Source of the DNA: Hyphobacterium sp. CCMP332
GTDB lineage: Bacteria; Bacteroidota; Bacteroidia; Cytophagales; CCMP332
NCBI GenBank assembly: GCA_014323545.1
Contig: CP058647.1
Span: forward strand, 3,202,001-3,266,000
Length of the DNA: 64,000 nt
Reading direction: 5' to 3'
The notes under the pieces were generated by a model that was not told where the DNA came from, did no database searches, and saw only the letters and a list, made by a program, of their open reading frames with translations. Positions 16,936 through 25,546 of this stretch are shown in pieces (position 1 is the first letter of the stretch; every line of letters begins with the position of its first letter). A program made the position numbers and the translations under genes.

Positions 16936-17805
16936 ATGATCAGTAAGTCAAGCCGTCAGCATTTGCGAATCCCGTTTTCAATTTTTTTATTGCCGGTATT
17001 CGTATTTGCACTCAGCCAAAGCAGCTATGCAGACTATTTATCGGTCATTTTAATGTTCATTGCCCTGCATCTCTTTGTGTACCCTGCAAGTAACGGATTT
17101 AATTCTTTTTATGATAAAGATGAAAAATCCATCGGTGGTTTGAAATATCCTCCAAAAGTTGATAAAAATTTATTGCACACCTCACTAATTTTTGATCTTA
17201 TTGGCCTGGCTATCTCTATTTATATTTCCATTTATTTCGCTATCGCAATCTTGATTTATGGTCTGGTTTCAAAGGCATACTCGCATCCCGCCATCCGCCT
17301 AAAAAAGTATCCAATTGCGGGCCTATTGACGGTAGGTGTTTTTCAGGGAGGATTTATTTACCTGGCTTGTATTCAGGTCTTTGATAACGTGCATTTATCC
17401 CAATTAACTGAACTTAAATATCTGCTTCCCGCATTTATTTCAAGCGTTCTATTGATTGGTTCTTACCCAATGACTCAAATATATCAGCATGATGAAGATC
17501 AAAAGCGTGGGGATGTCTCCATTAGTATAAAGCTGGGTATTAGAGGCACTTTTCTGTTCACGGGTATAGTATTTCTAATGGCCGATCTGCTTTTTGGTCT
17601 GTATTTTAAAATGATGGGCAAAATCAATCATTTTTTTATTCTTCAGGCTTTTTTGCTACCCGTTCTTCTTTATTTTCAGTGGTGGATGTTAAAAGTCTGG
17701 AAAAATCCCGAAGAAGCTAATTTTGACAGAACTATGAGGCTAAACATGATTTCCTCAGTCTGCATGATTGTTTTTTTTCTTACGATTTATTTTCTCAATA
17801 ATTAA
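16936..17805 (+). CDS. UbiA-family prenyltransferase
   Basis: Integral membrane enzyme that attaches a polyprenyl chain to an aromatic or similar acceptor. About eight hydrophobic helices are visible. The first Asp-rich motif is altered (NGFNSFYDKDEKSIGG, where the family usually has NDxxDxxxD), and the second is YQHDEDQKRGDVSISIKLG. Start is ATG 16936, giving 289 residues; a GTG at 16876 would overlap the PKS gene and is rejected. Together with the PKS and methyltransferase it suggests a prenylated polyketide. Its end overlaps the oxidoreductase gene by four bases, tail to tail. Confidence 0.85.
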   Translation: MISKSSRQHLRIPFSIFLLPVFVFALSQSSYADYLSVILMFIALHLFVYPASNGFNSFYDKDEKSIGGLKYPPKVDKNLLHTSLIFDLIGLAISIYISIYFAIAILIYGLVSKAYSHPAIRLKKYPIAGLLTVGVFQGGFIYLACIQVFDNVHLSQLTELKYLLPAFISSVLLIGSYPMTQIYQHDEDQKRGDVSISIKLGIRGTFLFTGIVFLMADLLFGLYFKMMGKINHFFILQAFLLPVLLYFQWWMLKVWKNPEEANFDRTMRLNMISSVCMIVFFLTIYFLNN

Positions 17806-18899
17806 AATACCCTACCGTGTGTTTTGCGAATCAGCTGATCTCTGAGGTAGGGCATAGCCTTAAAAAAGCTTAAAGTCATGTTGGTAAGGCTCTTATTGCC
17901 AAATGTGCCTTGTATCGCTCTGCCGATCCATAGACGCTTTGAAAAATTCATTTCCCAGTTCTTTTTATAATTATTTTGACCCTGTCCTAAAATAATACTT
18001 TCAGCCAGTAATTTTGAAGAGTGTATTGCCATTGCCATACCGTTTCCGCAAAGCGGTGCTATCATTCCAGCAGCATCTCCACACATCAATATGCCATTTT
18101 CGTTGATCTCTTTTTTACTGAATGTGATTTCGTTTATGGCAAGCGGTTTTTCATAAAGAAATTCAGCATTGTTAAATATGTCTTTTAAATGCGGGTTATC
18201 AGACAAAACATTTTGCTCCAAATTTTGAATGCTTCCATGGTTCTTTAATTCCGAAGCGGCGACAAGATAGCAAAGACAGTACTTGTCATTTTCCACCCGG
18301 GATATTCCACAATAGCCATTTCTAAAGTTGTGAAGTGCAATCAGATCCTTATCCTGATTGTATTTTATATGATACTTAATACCTACATAAGGAGATCTTT
18401 TATTCAGAAATTTTCGCCTGAGTCTGGAATCTATATTACTTCTTTTTCCCTGAGCACCAATCAATTGATCCACTTCAAATTGACGGTTGTCATTGCTTTT
18501 GATCAGCCAGTTAGCCTCTTTTTTTTCTATATGCTGAATTAGGGTATTCTCAAAAATTTCCGTTCCGGAATGTCGTGAAATTTTGGCCAGCTCCGCATCA
18601 AATACATATCGGCTCAGACCAAATCCTCCTATGTCCAATTTGCTTTTTAAGGATATCTCTGAGGTACTGCTTACAAACAGCTTATTTATCCTGACAGCTC
18701 CATGCACAAAAGGATCAAAACCCAATGATTTTAAATAGGGCAAGGCTTCCATTGAAACGTATTCGCCGCAAACCCTGTGAAATGGATAGCTTTTCTTTTC
18801 AAAGAGGGCGGTTTTATAACCTGCATTTGAAAGTCTTATCGAAAGGCACAGACCCGCCAGTCCTCCGCCAATAATTCCTATGTCATATTTATTGGCCAA
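17802..18899 (-). CDS. FAD-dependent oxidoreductase, geranylgeranyl-reductase-like
   Basis: A 365-residue flavoprotein. The N-terminal dinucleotide fold is GIIGGGLAGLCLSIRLSN, followed by HRVCGEYVSMEALPYL and the second FAD motif ILMCGDAAGMIAPLCGNGMA. The CGEYVS segment and spacing resemble the geranylgeranyl reductase / p-hydroxybenzoate hydroxylase group. In this locus it could reduce the prenyl chain or hydroxylate the aromatic ring; sequence alone does not decide. It overlaps the upstream TPR gene by 11 bases, so those two form a minus-strand operon. Confidence 0.85.
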   Translation of the reverse strand: MANKYDIGIIGGGLAGLCLSIRLSNAGYKTALFEKKSYPFHRVCGEYVSMEALPYLKSLGFDPFVHGAVRINKLFVSSTSEISLKSKLDIGGFGLSRYVFDAELAKISRHSGTEIFENTLIQHIEKKEANWLIKSNDNRQFEVDQLIGAQGKRSNIDSRLRRKFLNKRSPYVGIKYHIKYNQDKDLIALHNFRNGYCGISRVENDKYCLCYLVAASELKNHGSIQNLEQNVLSDNPHLKDIFNNAEFLYEKPLAINEITFSKKEINENGILMCGDAAGMIAPLCGNGMAMAIHSSKLLAESIILGQGQNNYKKNWEMNFSKRLWIGRAIQGTFGNKSLTNMTLSFFKAMPYLRDQLIRKTHGRVF

Positions 18900-19710
18900 A
18901 TCCTTTGGATTCTATGATTTCAAGAAAATGCCTGGCTTTCATTTGGTCAAAACGCTCCATAATAAGGTAATCTTCTCTTGGAATTTGATCATTGCATTTA
19001 TTGAGATAATAAATGGCTTTTTCATACTGTTCATCGAGATAATACATTTTACCCATAAACAATAGGTTTCCAATATTGTCGGGATTGATTTCAAGAGATT
19101 TTTTAGTGAGTGCGATGCCCTTTTCTTTATCGGGCCATGTCAATACCACAGGAATGTACGGTGCCATATAATAAACAAGGCCCAGCATCCGGTAACCTAT
19201 GCCATTTTCATATATGGGATCCAAGTCAACAATTTTTTCACAGGTAGCTTTAATCCTTGGCCCGAGCCCGTCGTAAGCGGCCCTGAAAATACCGTAATAT
19301 TGAATCCATTTTCCTGCGGAAGCGAGATACCAAAGCTTTATGCCAACATCCTCCGGATACTCGATAGCCAATTGTTCACCCAACTCTTTGGCTTCATTGT
19401 AAATGAGTTTTCTATGTTCATCAGGTAATCCTGTGTACATGCCCTTAAAATGCAATGACCTTAAGTAAAAGTAGGCGCTTCTTTGCCGGTATTCCGAACA
19501 GTTTAATCCTTTTTTGAAATGATAAATAGCGCTATCAATGTATTTAGACTTTGCATGCCAATCATTGGCGCCATTGGCCCTTAATTTGAAAAACAGCTGG
19601 CCTTCTTTAAAGTGTTCTTTGCATTTTGATTTTAAAAGCAGAGCCTCTTCCGAATTCGGTTGAGAAAGTGTACCCGAAAGAAAAATAATAACAGAGATCA
19701 ATAATTTCAT
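18889..19710 (-). CDS. Exported TPR-like protein beside the polyketide locus
   Basis: A 273-residue protein with a signal peptide (MKLLISVIIFLSGTLSQ) and helical repeats, of which NPDNIGNLLFMGKMYYLDEQ followed by YEKAIYYLNKC is the clearest TPR. Cys and aromatic residues are frequent in the middle part (GLNCSEYRQRSAYFYLRSL). No enzymatic motif is seen. Its end overlaps the oxidoreductase gene, which suggests a shared transcript and perhaps a role in handling the product or enzyme assembly at the envelope, but this is inference. Confidence 0.7.
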   Translation of the reverse strand: MKLLISVIIFLSGTLSQPNSEEALLLKSKCKEHFKEGQLFFKLRANGANDWHAKSKYIDSAIYHFKKGLNCSEYRQRSAYFYLRSLHFKGMYTGLPDEHRKLIYNEAKELGEQLAIEYPEDVGIKLWYLASAGKWIQYYGIFRAAYDGLGPRIKATCEKIVDLDPIYENGIGYRMLGLVYYMAPYIPVVLTWPDKEKGIALTKKSLEINPDNIGNLLFMGKMYYLDEQYEKAIYYLNKCNDQIPREDYLIMERFDQMKARHFLEIIESKGFGQ

Positions 19711-19765
19711 TAGATATTCTGCTAATTTTTGTAATTTTTGACAGAATTAACAGGTGTAATTAGAA

Positions 19766-20182
19766 TTGAATCAAATTTACAAAAGTAAACATCAGATTAT
19801 TTCACATGATCCTGATAAATCATATCTCTACCTGGAATTCATCGATGAAGATCAATCGATGAGCAAAGATACCTTTAAAAAAGAGATGATTGTTTATAGA
19901 GAAGCAGTGGTTGATAACAATATTTCCCTGGTTCTCAGCGATAGTCGGAGGAGTAACTTTATTATGACGCCTGATATTCAGGAGTTTATAGCCACTGAAG
20001 TTTTTCCATATACCGTTCAACATCTGAGCAAAATAGCATTTGTCATGCCCTGGAATTTAATCCAAAAAATTGCCATGGAACAGATGATCGAGGAATACGA
20101 AGTAAAGGATACAGGCCGAAAACTTATATCGAGATATTTCAAAGATTTTGATGAAGCCCAAAAATGGCTGTTTTCGGATTGA
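19766..20182 (+). CDS. STAS/SpoIIAA-like single-domain protein
   Basis: A 138-residue soluble protein. The pattern of alternating strands and helices (SYLYLEFIDEDQSMSKDTFK, ISLVLSDSRRSNFIM, LSKIAFVMPWNLIQKIAMEQ) resembles the SpoIIAA-like/STAS proteins common in Bacteroidota. It starts at TTG 19766; no ATG is available early. Function unknown. The N-terminal part of the histidine kinase at 29-31 kb has related-looking domains. Confidence 0.6.
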   Translation: MNQIYKSKHQIISHDPDKSYLYLEFIDEDQSMSKDTFKKEMIVYREAVVDNNISLVLSDSRRSNFIMTPDIQEFIATEVFPYTVQHLSKIAFVMPWNLIQKIAMEQMIEEYEVKDTGRKLISRYFKDFDEAQKWLFSD

Positions 20183-20292
20183 TCTTAATTTTCTCCCATA
20201 GATATTTAAAAAGTAGGGTAAGGTAGTAAGAGATTGTAATTAAAACGTATTTCAATAGCATTTTAGGTTATTGATTGGCGTTTTAGTTTTGG

Positions 20293-20326
20293 AAAAAAAG
20301 CCTGCTTTTGTAAAGCGGGCTTTTTT
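20293..20326. terminator. Bidirectional rho-independent terminator
   Basis: GCCTGCTTT (20300-20308) pairs with AAAGCGGGC (20312-20320) with one G-U pair and a three-base loop, flanked by seven A and six T. It separates the STAS-like gene from the end of the minus-strand metal operon. Confidence 0.85.
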
Positions 20327-20327
20327 A

Positions 20328-21692
20328 TTAATAGTATGCTCCAAATAGAATCATCATCTCGTCTGAACTGCGCAAACCAAAAGACAAATCCACATCTTCA
20401 TCGTTATCGTAAGTAACTTTTAAGGTTAATCCCTGGCCGGCTTCCAGAACCAATGGTGGATTCAATTCTAAAATAGGCGGATGCTCCCAATCGTAGGATA
20501 CATAAACCAATTCCCCATCATTATCGCCTCCTTTTACCAAAACCTGAAATTCCGTCATGTGCTCATGGGCATGCGAAAACAACTGGAAAATATGTCTTTT
20601 CTCGTTAAAGTAATAAGTCTTTTCTATGGTTGTAACTTTATTGGCCGGAAGAATAAAACTTTGATTGTTCAATTGTAGAATTTCGGCGGCGTGCTGTACT
20701 TCATTTTGTTCCACGGTATGAATATTCATATACACTTCACCCCTTATTGGAGAAGCACTTTTATTGGCGTAATGCGAATTGAGATCCAGGCCTTTTCCGG
20801 CAGGAAGCCTTAAGGCCACTCCATCCGGAAATGAGTAATTCATAAAGGGCCATTGCGTACCGGTCACAAATTCATGCCACTGGGTTGGAATGAGCGTTGT
20901 AATGTTATAATTGCCGTTTGAGAGATAGACTTCTCTAATCGTATTGGCAGGAGGGAGAAACGATGGTGATATCTGATCATCAAAAGTGTAGGCCAGAAAA
21001 TGATGACTTCCGGTTCTCATTGAAATTTCTACTTGCTTGATAAAAATGTCCTCATTGCTGATGGCAGGCAAATAGTAAAAAAACTCATAATCAGTATTGG
21101 CAGGCACTTGAAATTCATCAATATGGAATTGAAAGCCCCTGTCCGGACTGTCAAGTTGAAAAAATATTGGTGTTTGATATCGGCTGGTGTCATCAAGAAG
21201 TTCTTCATCTGCAACGATACCCGTTTTAGGAGCGCCTTTTAGTATCCATTCCGCAATATATGCCAATTCACCATTGGTTAATGGAGTTGGTCCCAATGGC
21301 ATTTGAGACCCGTATTCGGGATGATCCGAATAAAAGTGTTCTCTGTCCTGAGCGTTTATTTTTTCCCACAAAAAGCTTTTCTGCATGCTGGCGAGTCCGT
21401 CATTTCCCAGGAGTTTCAATCCATCCGCTTTTGCGGCAGCGTTCTTTGGGTCTCTGTCAATTAATTGTTCATAAGCTACATCCGAAGTGAGGACGAGGTC
21501 TGATTGCGTAGCAAAAGTATTACCGGCGCTGTGGCAGGAAATACAATTGACATCCCAAATTTCAGTTTGAATGACCTCCCAGGTATCCCTTTTGGAGTTG
21601 TTTGATGTGCCGGGTACTGAATCGTCTTCGTTATTATTACAGGAAATGAATAGAACAGAGAGAAGAAAAACAAGTGGGTAATAACCTTTCAT
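20328..21692 (-). CDS. Lipoprotein with cytochrome c-like site and PHM-type copper monooxygenase fold
   Basis: Starting at ATG 21692, the leader KGYYPLVFLLSVLFISCNNN carries a lipobox (ISC). A single heme-binding-like CISCH lies near residue 50 in a segment typical of cytochrome c-like domains (QMPLGPTPLTNGELAYIAEW supplies the Met). The C-terminal ~300 residues resemble the peptidylglycine/dopamine beta-monooxygenase fold: GSHHFLAYTF, LDLNSHYANKS and FSHAHEHMTEF line up with the CuH histidine pair, its third His and the CuM HxH. Whether it is catalytic is unknown. It is the last gene of the TonB-receptor operon, 37 bases after the receptor. Confidence 0.72.
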   Translation of the reverse strand: MKGYYPLVFLLSVLFISCNNNEDDSVPGTSNNSKRDTWEVIQTEIWDVNCISCHSAGNTFATQSDLVLTSDVAYEQLIDRDPKNAAAKADGLKLLGNDGLASMQKSFLWEKINAQDREHFYSDHPEYGSQMPLGPTPLTNGELAYIAEWILKGAPKTGIVADEELLDDTSRYQTPIFFQLDSPDRGFQFHIDEFQVPANTDYEFFYYLPAISNEDIFIKQVEISMRTGSHHFLAYTFDDQISPSFLPPANTIREVYLSNGNYNITTLIPTQWHEFVTGTQWPFMNYSFPDGVALRLPAGKGLDLNSHYANKSASPIRGEVYMNIHTVEQNEVQHAAEILQLNNQSFILPANKVTTIEKTYYFNEKRHIFQLFSHAHEHMTEFQVLVKGGDNDGELVYVSYDWEHPPILELNPPLVLEAGQGLTLKVTYDNDEDVDLSFGLRSSDEMMILFGAYY

Positions 21693-21729
21693 ATTTTTAA
21701 TTTGAACACCAAAATACAAATTCATTTGA

Positions 21730-24204
21730 TCATAACTTTAGTCCCAGTGTAAAATAGAAAGCTCGCCCGTCTGCAGGAATAATTCCGGGGCCGGGGTAAC
21801 CGGTGGCTCTGCGGGTGAAATATTTGTTATTCAGTAGATTGTTAACACCGGTTTCAATTGACATTTTATTTAAGGTATAAACCATGGAAAGATCGGCCAC
21901 ATAATATTCCGGTATGGTTCCAATAATGCCCTCCCGACTATCCCCTTTTTGAGCACTTTCAGTGTTTTCCGCATCGGTAAATTGTTCAAACAAATAGGTA
22001 AACTGGGTGCTAATGGAAATATTCTGAATTTTTATTCGCATACCGGTTTTTAAATTGACGAGAGGAATAAACTCTACCTTTTTGCCACTGACATTGTTTT
22101 CATCGCTGTTGATGTATTCGGAATTGGTAATGGCTAAATTGACAAATGGATTTATTCGAAAATTATCGGCTTTTGAGCCAAAGGTTTTTAACATGTTCCA
22201 GTCGGCAAATAGCTCAGCACCGTAAATCCAGGCATCTCCAATGTTTTGTCGGACACGGTCGCCTTTATTCGGGCCGGTTTCTATGAGTATGGTGCCAATC
22301 CTGTCATTATAAAGCATAGAAAAAGCACCCAGATCATAGGACAAATAAGTACTCCAGGTTCCACGCATGCCCAGATCAGTTGTAAAGCCCCTTTCATCGC
22401 TGATATCCGGAGAAATGATAAAGGTTGGGTTGACTACGCGTATATCAGAGAAAGTGACGGATCGGTAATTCTGGGAAATATTGGCATAGAACTCAAGTGA
22501 ACTCGACTCATAATAACTCAAGCCCAATCCAAATAAAGCAATATCTCTTTCCAGGCTTCGGTTATCGGTTCTCAATTCTCTAAAAATTTCATTGCCGGCG
22601 ATGTCGTAATTTATATTTAAATAATCACCTATCGATTGAGTCCTGATGTGCTCCAATCGGATTCCGGGCGTAATCGAAAACTTGCTGTTCAGATTCAGTA
22701 TATGTTCTGTAAACAAAGCCAGATTAAAATTGGGGAATCGAAAATCGGATTGATTTGGATAGGAGGGAAAGCGGGAATTGGCAAATGAAAAGTCAGCCTC
22801 GCCTCCGACCGAGCCCGGGCCCTGAACAGAAGTATTGTCGGACTGATAGTATTTTGCTCCGATTAGAAATACCGCATCTTTATTGAAAGGCCTGTAACGG
22901 GTAATGGACCTCAGTTCGGCACCCCAGTTTTTAAAATTTCCTTTGATGAGATCTCTGGGAAGAGCTGGATCGTCCTGTTCTGTAATTGGGTTTCGTTCGG
23001 GTCTTTGGGGATCACCGCGAAATCCCAGGGCATTTCTTTCAGCGTTTAAAGCAAAAATATTCAAACTAATATTGGTGCGATAGGTCAGTTTGTGTTTGAG
23101 TCTGATTGAATACAACTGCCAGTCAACTGCAAACCAATTTCGTTCTCTGTTGCTGTATCTAATGTTTTCTTCAAATTGGGAATCCGTCAATCCACCGGCC
23201 TGTTGAGCCAAATAATTGAGATAGGTCAATTCAAAGTTGATGCTCGTTTTGTCGCTAAAATCGTAATTGAGACTTGAGAAAGCATTAAAGGAGTTAAATT
23301 CAGAATTTGGCCTGAATCCGGAGCCCTGTTTGTAATTGATAAATGAATAATATGAGAATTGGCCGATTTTTCCCGAAATGCTATTGAAAGTATTCAGCAA
23401 TTCAAATGAGCCAATGGTATTCCGACTTATAAATTCGAGCTTTTTCTCGAGATTGGGTTCTTTTAATTTAAAATTGATCATCCCGCCAAACTGTGTTCCG
23501 TACTGAAGCGAGGCGGCACCCCTGACTATCCGTATTTCACTTAACGCATCAGCGGTGGGCGTATAATAACTTTCCGGATAGCCCAAAACATCTGCACTGA
23601 TATCGTAACCGTTTTGTCTTGTATTGAAATTAGAGGTTCGGTTGGGATCCAGCCCGCGTCCACCCACATTCAATTGCAGGCCAGCATCATTGCCCTCATA
23701 AATATTCAGACCAACGACCTGTGAATAAATTTGTCTGGGATTATTGGAGGCGGTATTCCCCACGAAATTATTCAGTTTCACCACTTCCGACTTTTTACCA
23801 GCATAAATCGCTGTCCCTTCTACTGGATCAAGTCTTTCTATGCTAAATATTTCTTCTTTCTGTTCTGAAATGAGAACCTCAGAAAGCTCTTGACTGAGTA
23901 TTTCCATTCCAACGCGCAGAATTGTATCGTTTCGAACTTGTATTTTAATTTCTTTAACGCCATAGCCCGATTTAAAAAAGGTTAGGGAATATATGTCTTT
24001 GTCTAAGTCTTTTAAAAGGAATTGACCGTTTTGATCTGTCAGCGCTATTTCGTTGACATTTGAATTGTAAACTTCGACACCGGGAATTTTTTGATTTGAG
24101 TTTAAATCGGATACAATGCCTTTTATGCTGAATTGCGCGACAGAACCTGTGGCTTTGAGTATTAGAAAAATAAATAAACTAAAAACCGCTAATCTCATCG
24201 TCAA
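21730..24204 (-). CDS. TonB-dependent receptor, FecA-like, with carboxypeptidase-regulatory N-domain
   Basis: An 824-residue outer-membrane importer. After the signal peptide comes a CarboxypepD_reg-like domain (SIKGIVSDLNSNQKIPGVEV), then the plug (GKKSEVVKLNNFVGNTASNN; YGTQFGGMINFKLKEP with IRIVRGAASL) and a beta-barrel ending in GRAFYFTLGLKL with a terminal hydrophobic residue. FQ/NTRQNGYDISADVLGYPE in the plug is like the ferric-citrate class (FecA). It overlaps the HTTM gene by 26 bases. The neighbours (imelysin, HTTM, PHM-like) point to metal import, iron or copper. Confidence 0.88.
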   Translation of the reverse strand: MTMRLAVFSLFIFLILKATGSVAQFSIKGIVSDLNSNQKIPGVEVYNSNVNEIALTDQNGQFLLKDLDKDIYSLTFFKSGYGVKEIKIQVRNDTILRVGMEILSQELSEVLISEQKEEIFSIERLDPVEGTAIYAGKKSEVVKLNNFVGNTASNNPRQIYSQVVGLNIYEGNDAGLQLNVGGRGLDPNRTSNFNTRQNGYDISADVLGYPESYYTPTADALSEIRIVRGAASLQYGTQFGGMINFKLKEPNLEKKLEFISRNTIGSFELLNTFNSISGKIGQFSYYSFINYKQGSGFRPNSEFNSFNAFSSLNYDFSDKTSINFELTYLNYLAQQAGGLTDSQFEENIRYSNRERNWFAVDWQLYSIRLKHKLTYRTNISLNIFALNAERNALGFRGDPQRPERNPITEQDDPALPRDLIKGNFKNWGAELRSITRYRPFNKDAVFLIGAKYYQSDNTSVQGPGSVGGEADFSFANSRFPSYPNQSDFRFPNFNLALFTEHILNLNSKFSITPGIRLEHIRTQSIGDYLNINYDIAGNEIFRELRTDNRSLERDIALFGLGLSYYESSSLEFYANISQNYRSVTFSDIRVVNPTFIISPDISDERGFTTDLGMRGTWSTYLSYDLGAFSMLYNDRIGTILIETGPNKGDRVRQNIGDAWIYGAELFADWNMLKTFGSKADNFRINPFVNLAITNSEYINSDENNVSGKKVEFIPLVNLKTGMRIKIQNISISTQFTYLFEQFTDAENTESAQKGDSREGIIGTIPEYYVADLSMVYTLNKMSIETGVNNLLNNKYFTRRATGYPGPGIIPADGRAFYFTLGLKL

Positions 24205-25546
24205 ATTTTAAGATCCAGTTTTTATGCGCAAAAGAATCATTGATTTTACTTAAATCGATTTCCGGTGAAATGTACCTTTTGCTTTTGCGACCGTTTAATG
24301 CTACAAATACATCGGCATAAACCTCTACATTTTTCATTCCTTGTTTCTCATAATGCGCTTTAAGGAAATGGGCGTATTGAAGGATCATGTCCGGCTGACC
24401 CGACATCTGTTTTTCCTGAAAACCGCTGAGAAACTTGCTATTGTCAACGTAAAATTCAATTCCACTCTGTGGTTCTGAGATTTTAAATTGGGCATTGGCC
24501 GCTTTTTCCATCAGCATTACGCGCCATGAAAACCGATAGCCTTCTTCTGTCCAAAAGAGCTCACCGGGATAGGCAAGGTAACGGAATGGAAAGAGCAATT
24601 GAAGGAGTAGGAATAAACCAAGAAAGGATAATTTTAGTCTTGATACCATTGAAAATGACTCTGTTTTTTTTAGCGCATTATCAAATTTCTCCAAACTAAT
24701 TTTTAGCAATCCCGCAAGATAGTTTATGGCTTTTTGATGCCATTTGGACTCAAAGAAAATGGTGCTCGCAGCAATCATGATATAAGGGAACATGCCAATA
24801 GGGAACAGGGCCCCGGTCAAAAGATGGAATACAATTACAAGGAAAAAAGCGTACCACCTGGTTTTTTTATAAAAAAGCAAAAAAGGAATGCTAAGATCGT
24901 AAACTGCTCCTGACCAGGAAAATAGATATATCAGCCATCTCTGCTGCAAAAATTCCCCGAGAAAAGGTAAGTCATAGGCGGAGGGAAGCCAAATGCTCAA
25001 AGGCATTGCATATATGATCCAATCAGAATTTAATTTGGCCAATCCGGCATAGAAATAAACTATCGAAAGAAGAAGTTTTATAACATCAATGGTCCAATTG
25101 GGAACATATTCAAAGGCCCTCCTAGGGTTTTTATAAGCGTCGTATGAAAAATAGGCATTGGCCGGAAGAAAGATCATTACGAAGGAAATAATACTGATGA
25201 AATAATAGTGGTTGAGATAGGTGGTCAAATCCATCAGCTCGATATAGGTAAAGCTCAGAAAAAAAACGATGATGGAAAGACGATACTTATAACCCAATGC
25301 CACTCCAAGCGAGGCGATAGCGCAGATAAAAAAGATAAGATAAGTGAAATTGCCCAGTGGTTTTACAAATTCGAAGCCGTAGTAATGAAAGAAGAATTTA
25401 GGCTCTATGTAAAGTTTCTCTATCCATCCGTTTAATGCAAAGCGGATCAGACTGACAAACATCAGCAAACCGAATAAAATACGAAAGGCTGCCAGTGGTG
25501 CAGCCTTTGTAGTGCTTTGTAAATATGACCTAATCCCTTGAAACAT
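24179..25546 (-). CDS. HTTM-domain membrane protein
   Basis: A 455-residue integral membrane protein of the HTTM family (horizontally transferred transmembrane domain), related to vitamin K-dependent gamma-carboxylase. It opens with PLAAFRILFGLLMFVSLIRF and has LTTYLNHYYFISIISFVMIF, FYAGLAKLNSDWI and FHLLTGALFPIGMFPYIMIA, which are the conserved HTTM blocks, with at least seven hydrophobic segments. Its ATG shares one base with the imelysin stop (TAATG), so the genes are coupled. The presence in a TonB/imelysin operon suggests modification or handling of a metal carrier, but no substrate is known. Confidence 0.85.
   Translation of the reverse strand: MFQGIRSYLQSTTKAAPLAAFRILFGLLMFVSLIRFALNGWIEKLYIEPKFFFHYYGFEFVKPLGNFTYLIFFICAIASLGVALGYKYRLSIIVFFLSFTYIELMDLTTYLNHYYFISIISFVMIFLPANAYFSYDAYKNPRRAFEYVPNWTIDVIKLLLSIVYFYAGLAKLNSDWIIYAMPLSIWLPSAYDLPFLGEFLQQRWLIYLFSWSGAVYDLSIPFLLFYKKTRWYAFFLVIVFHLLTGALFPIGMFPYIMIAASTIFFESKWHQKAINYLAGLLKISLEKFDNALKKTESFSMVSRLKLSFLGLFLLLQLLFPFRYLAYPGELFWTEEGYRFSWRVMLMEKAANAQFKISEPQSGIEFYVDNSKFLSGFQEKQMSGQPDMILQYAHFLKAHYEKQGMKNVEVYADVFVALNGRKSKRYISPEIDLSKINDSFAHKNWILKFDDEISGF

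Noticed and set aside
15129-18899. Flexirubin or carotenoid locus
   Set aside because: None of the fatty-acid-synthase-like or ammonia-lyase genes of flexirubin loci, nor phytoene synthase/desaturase, is present; only the type III PKS set is.
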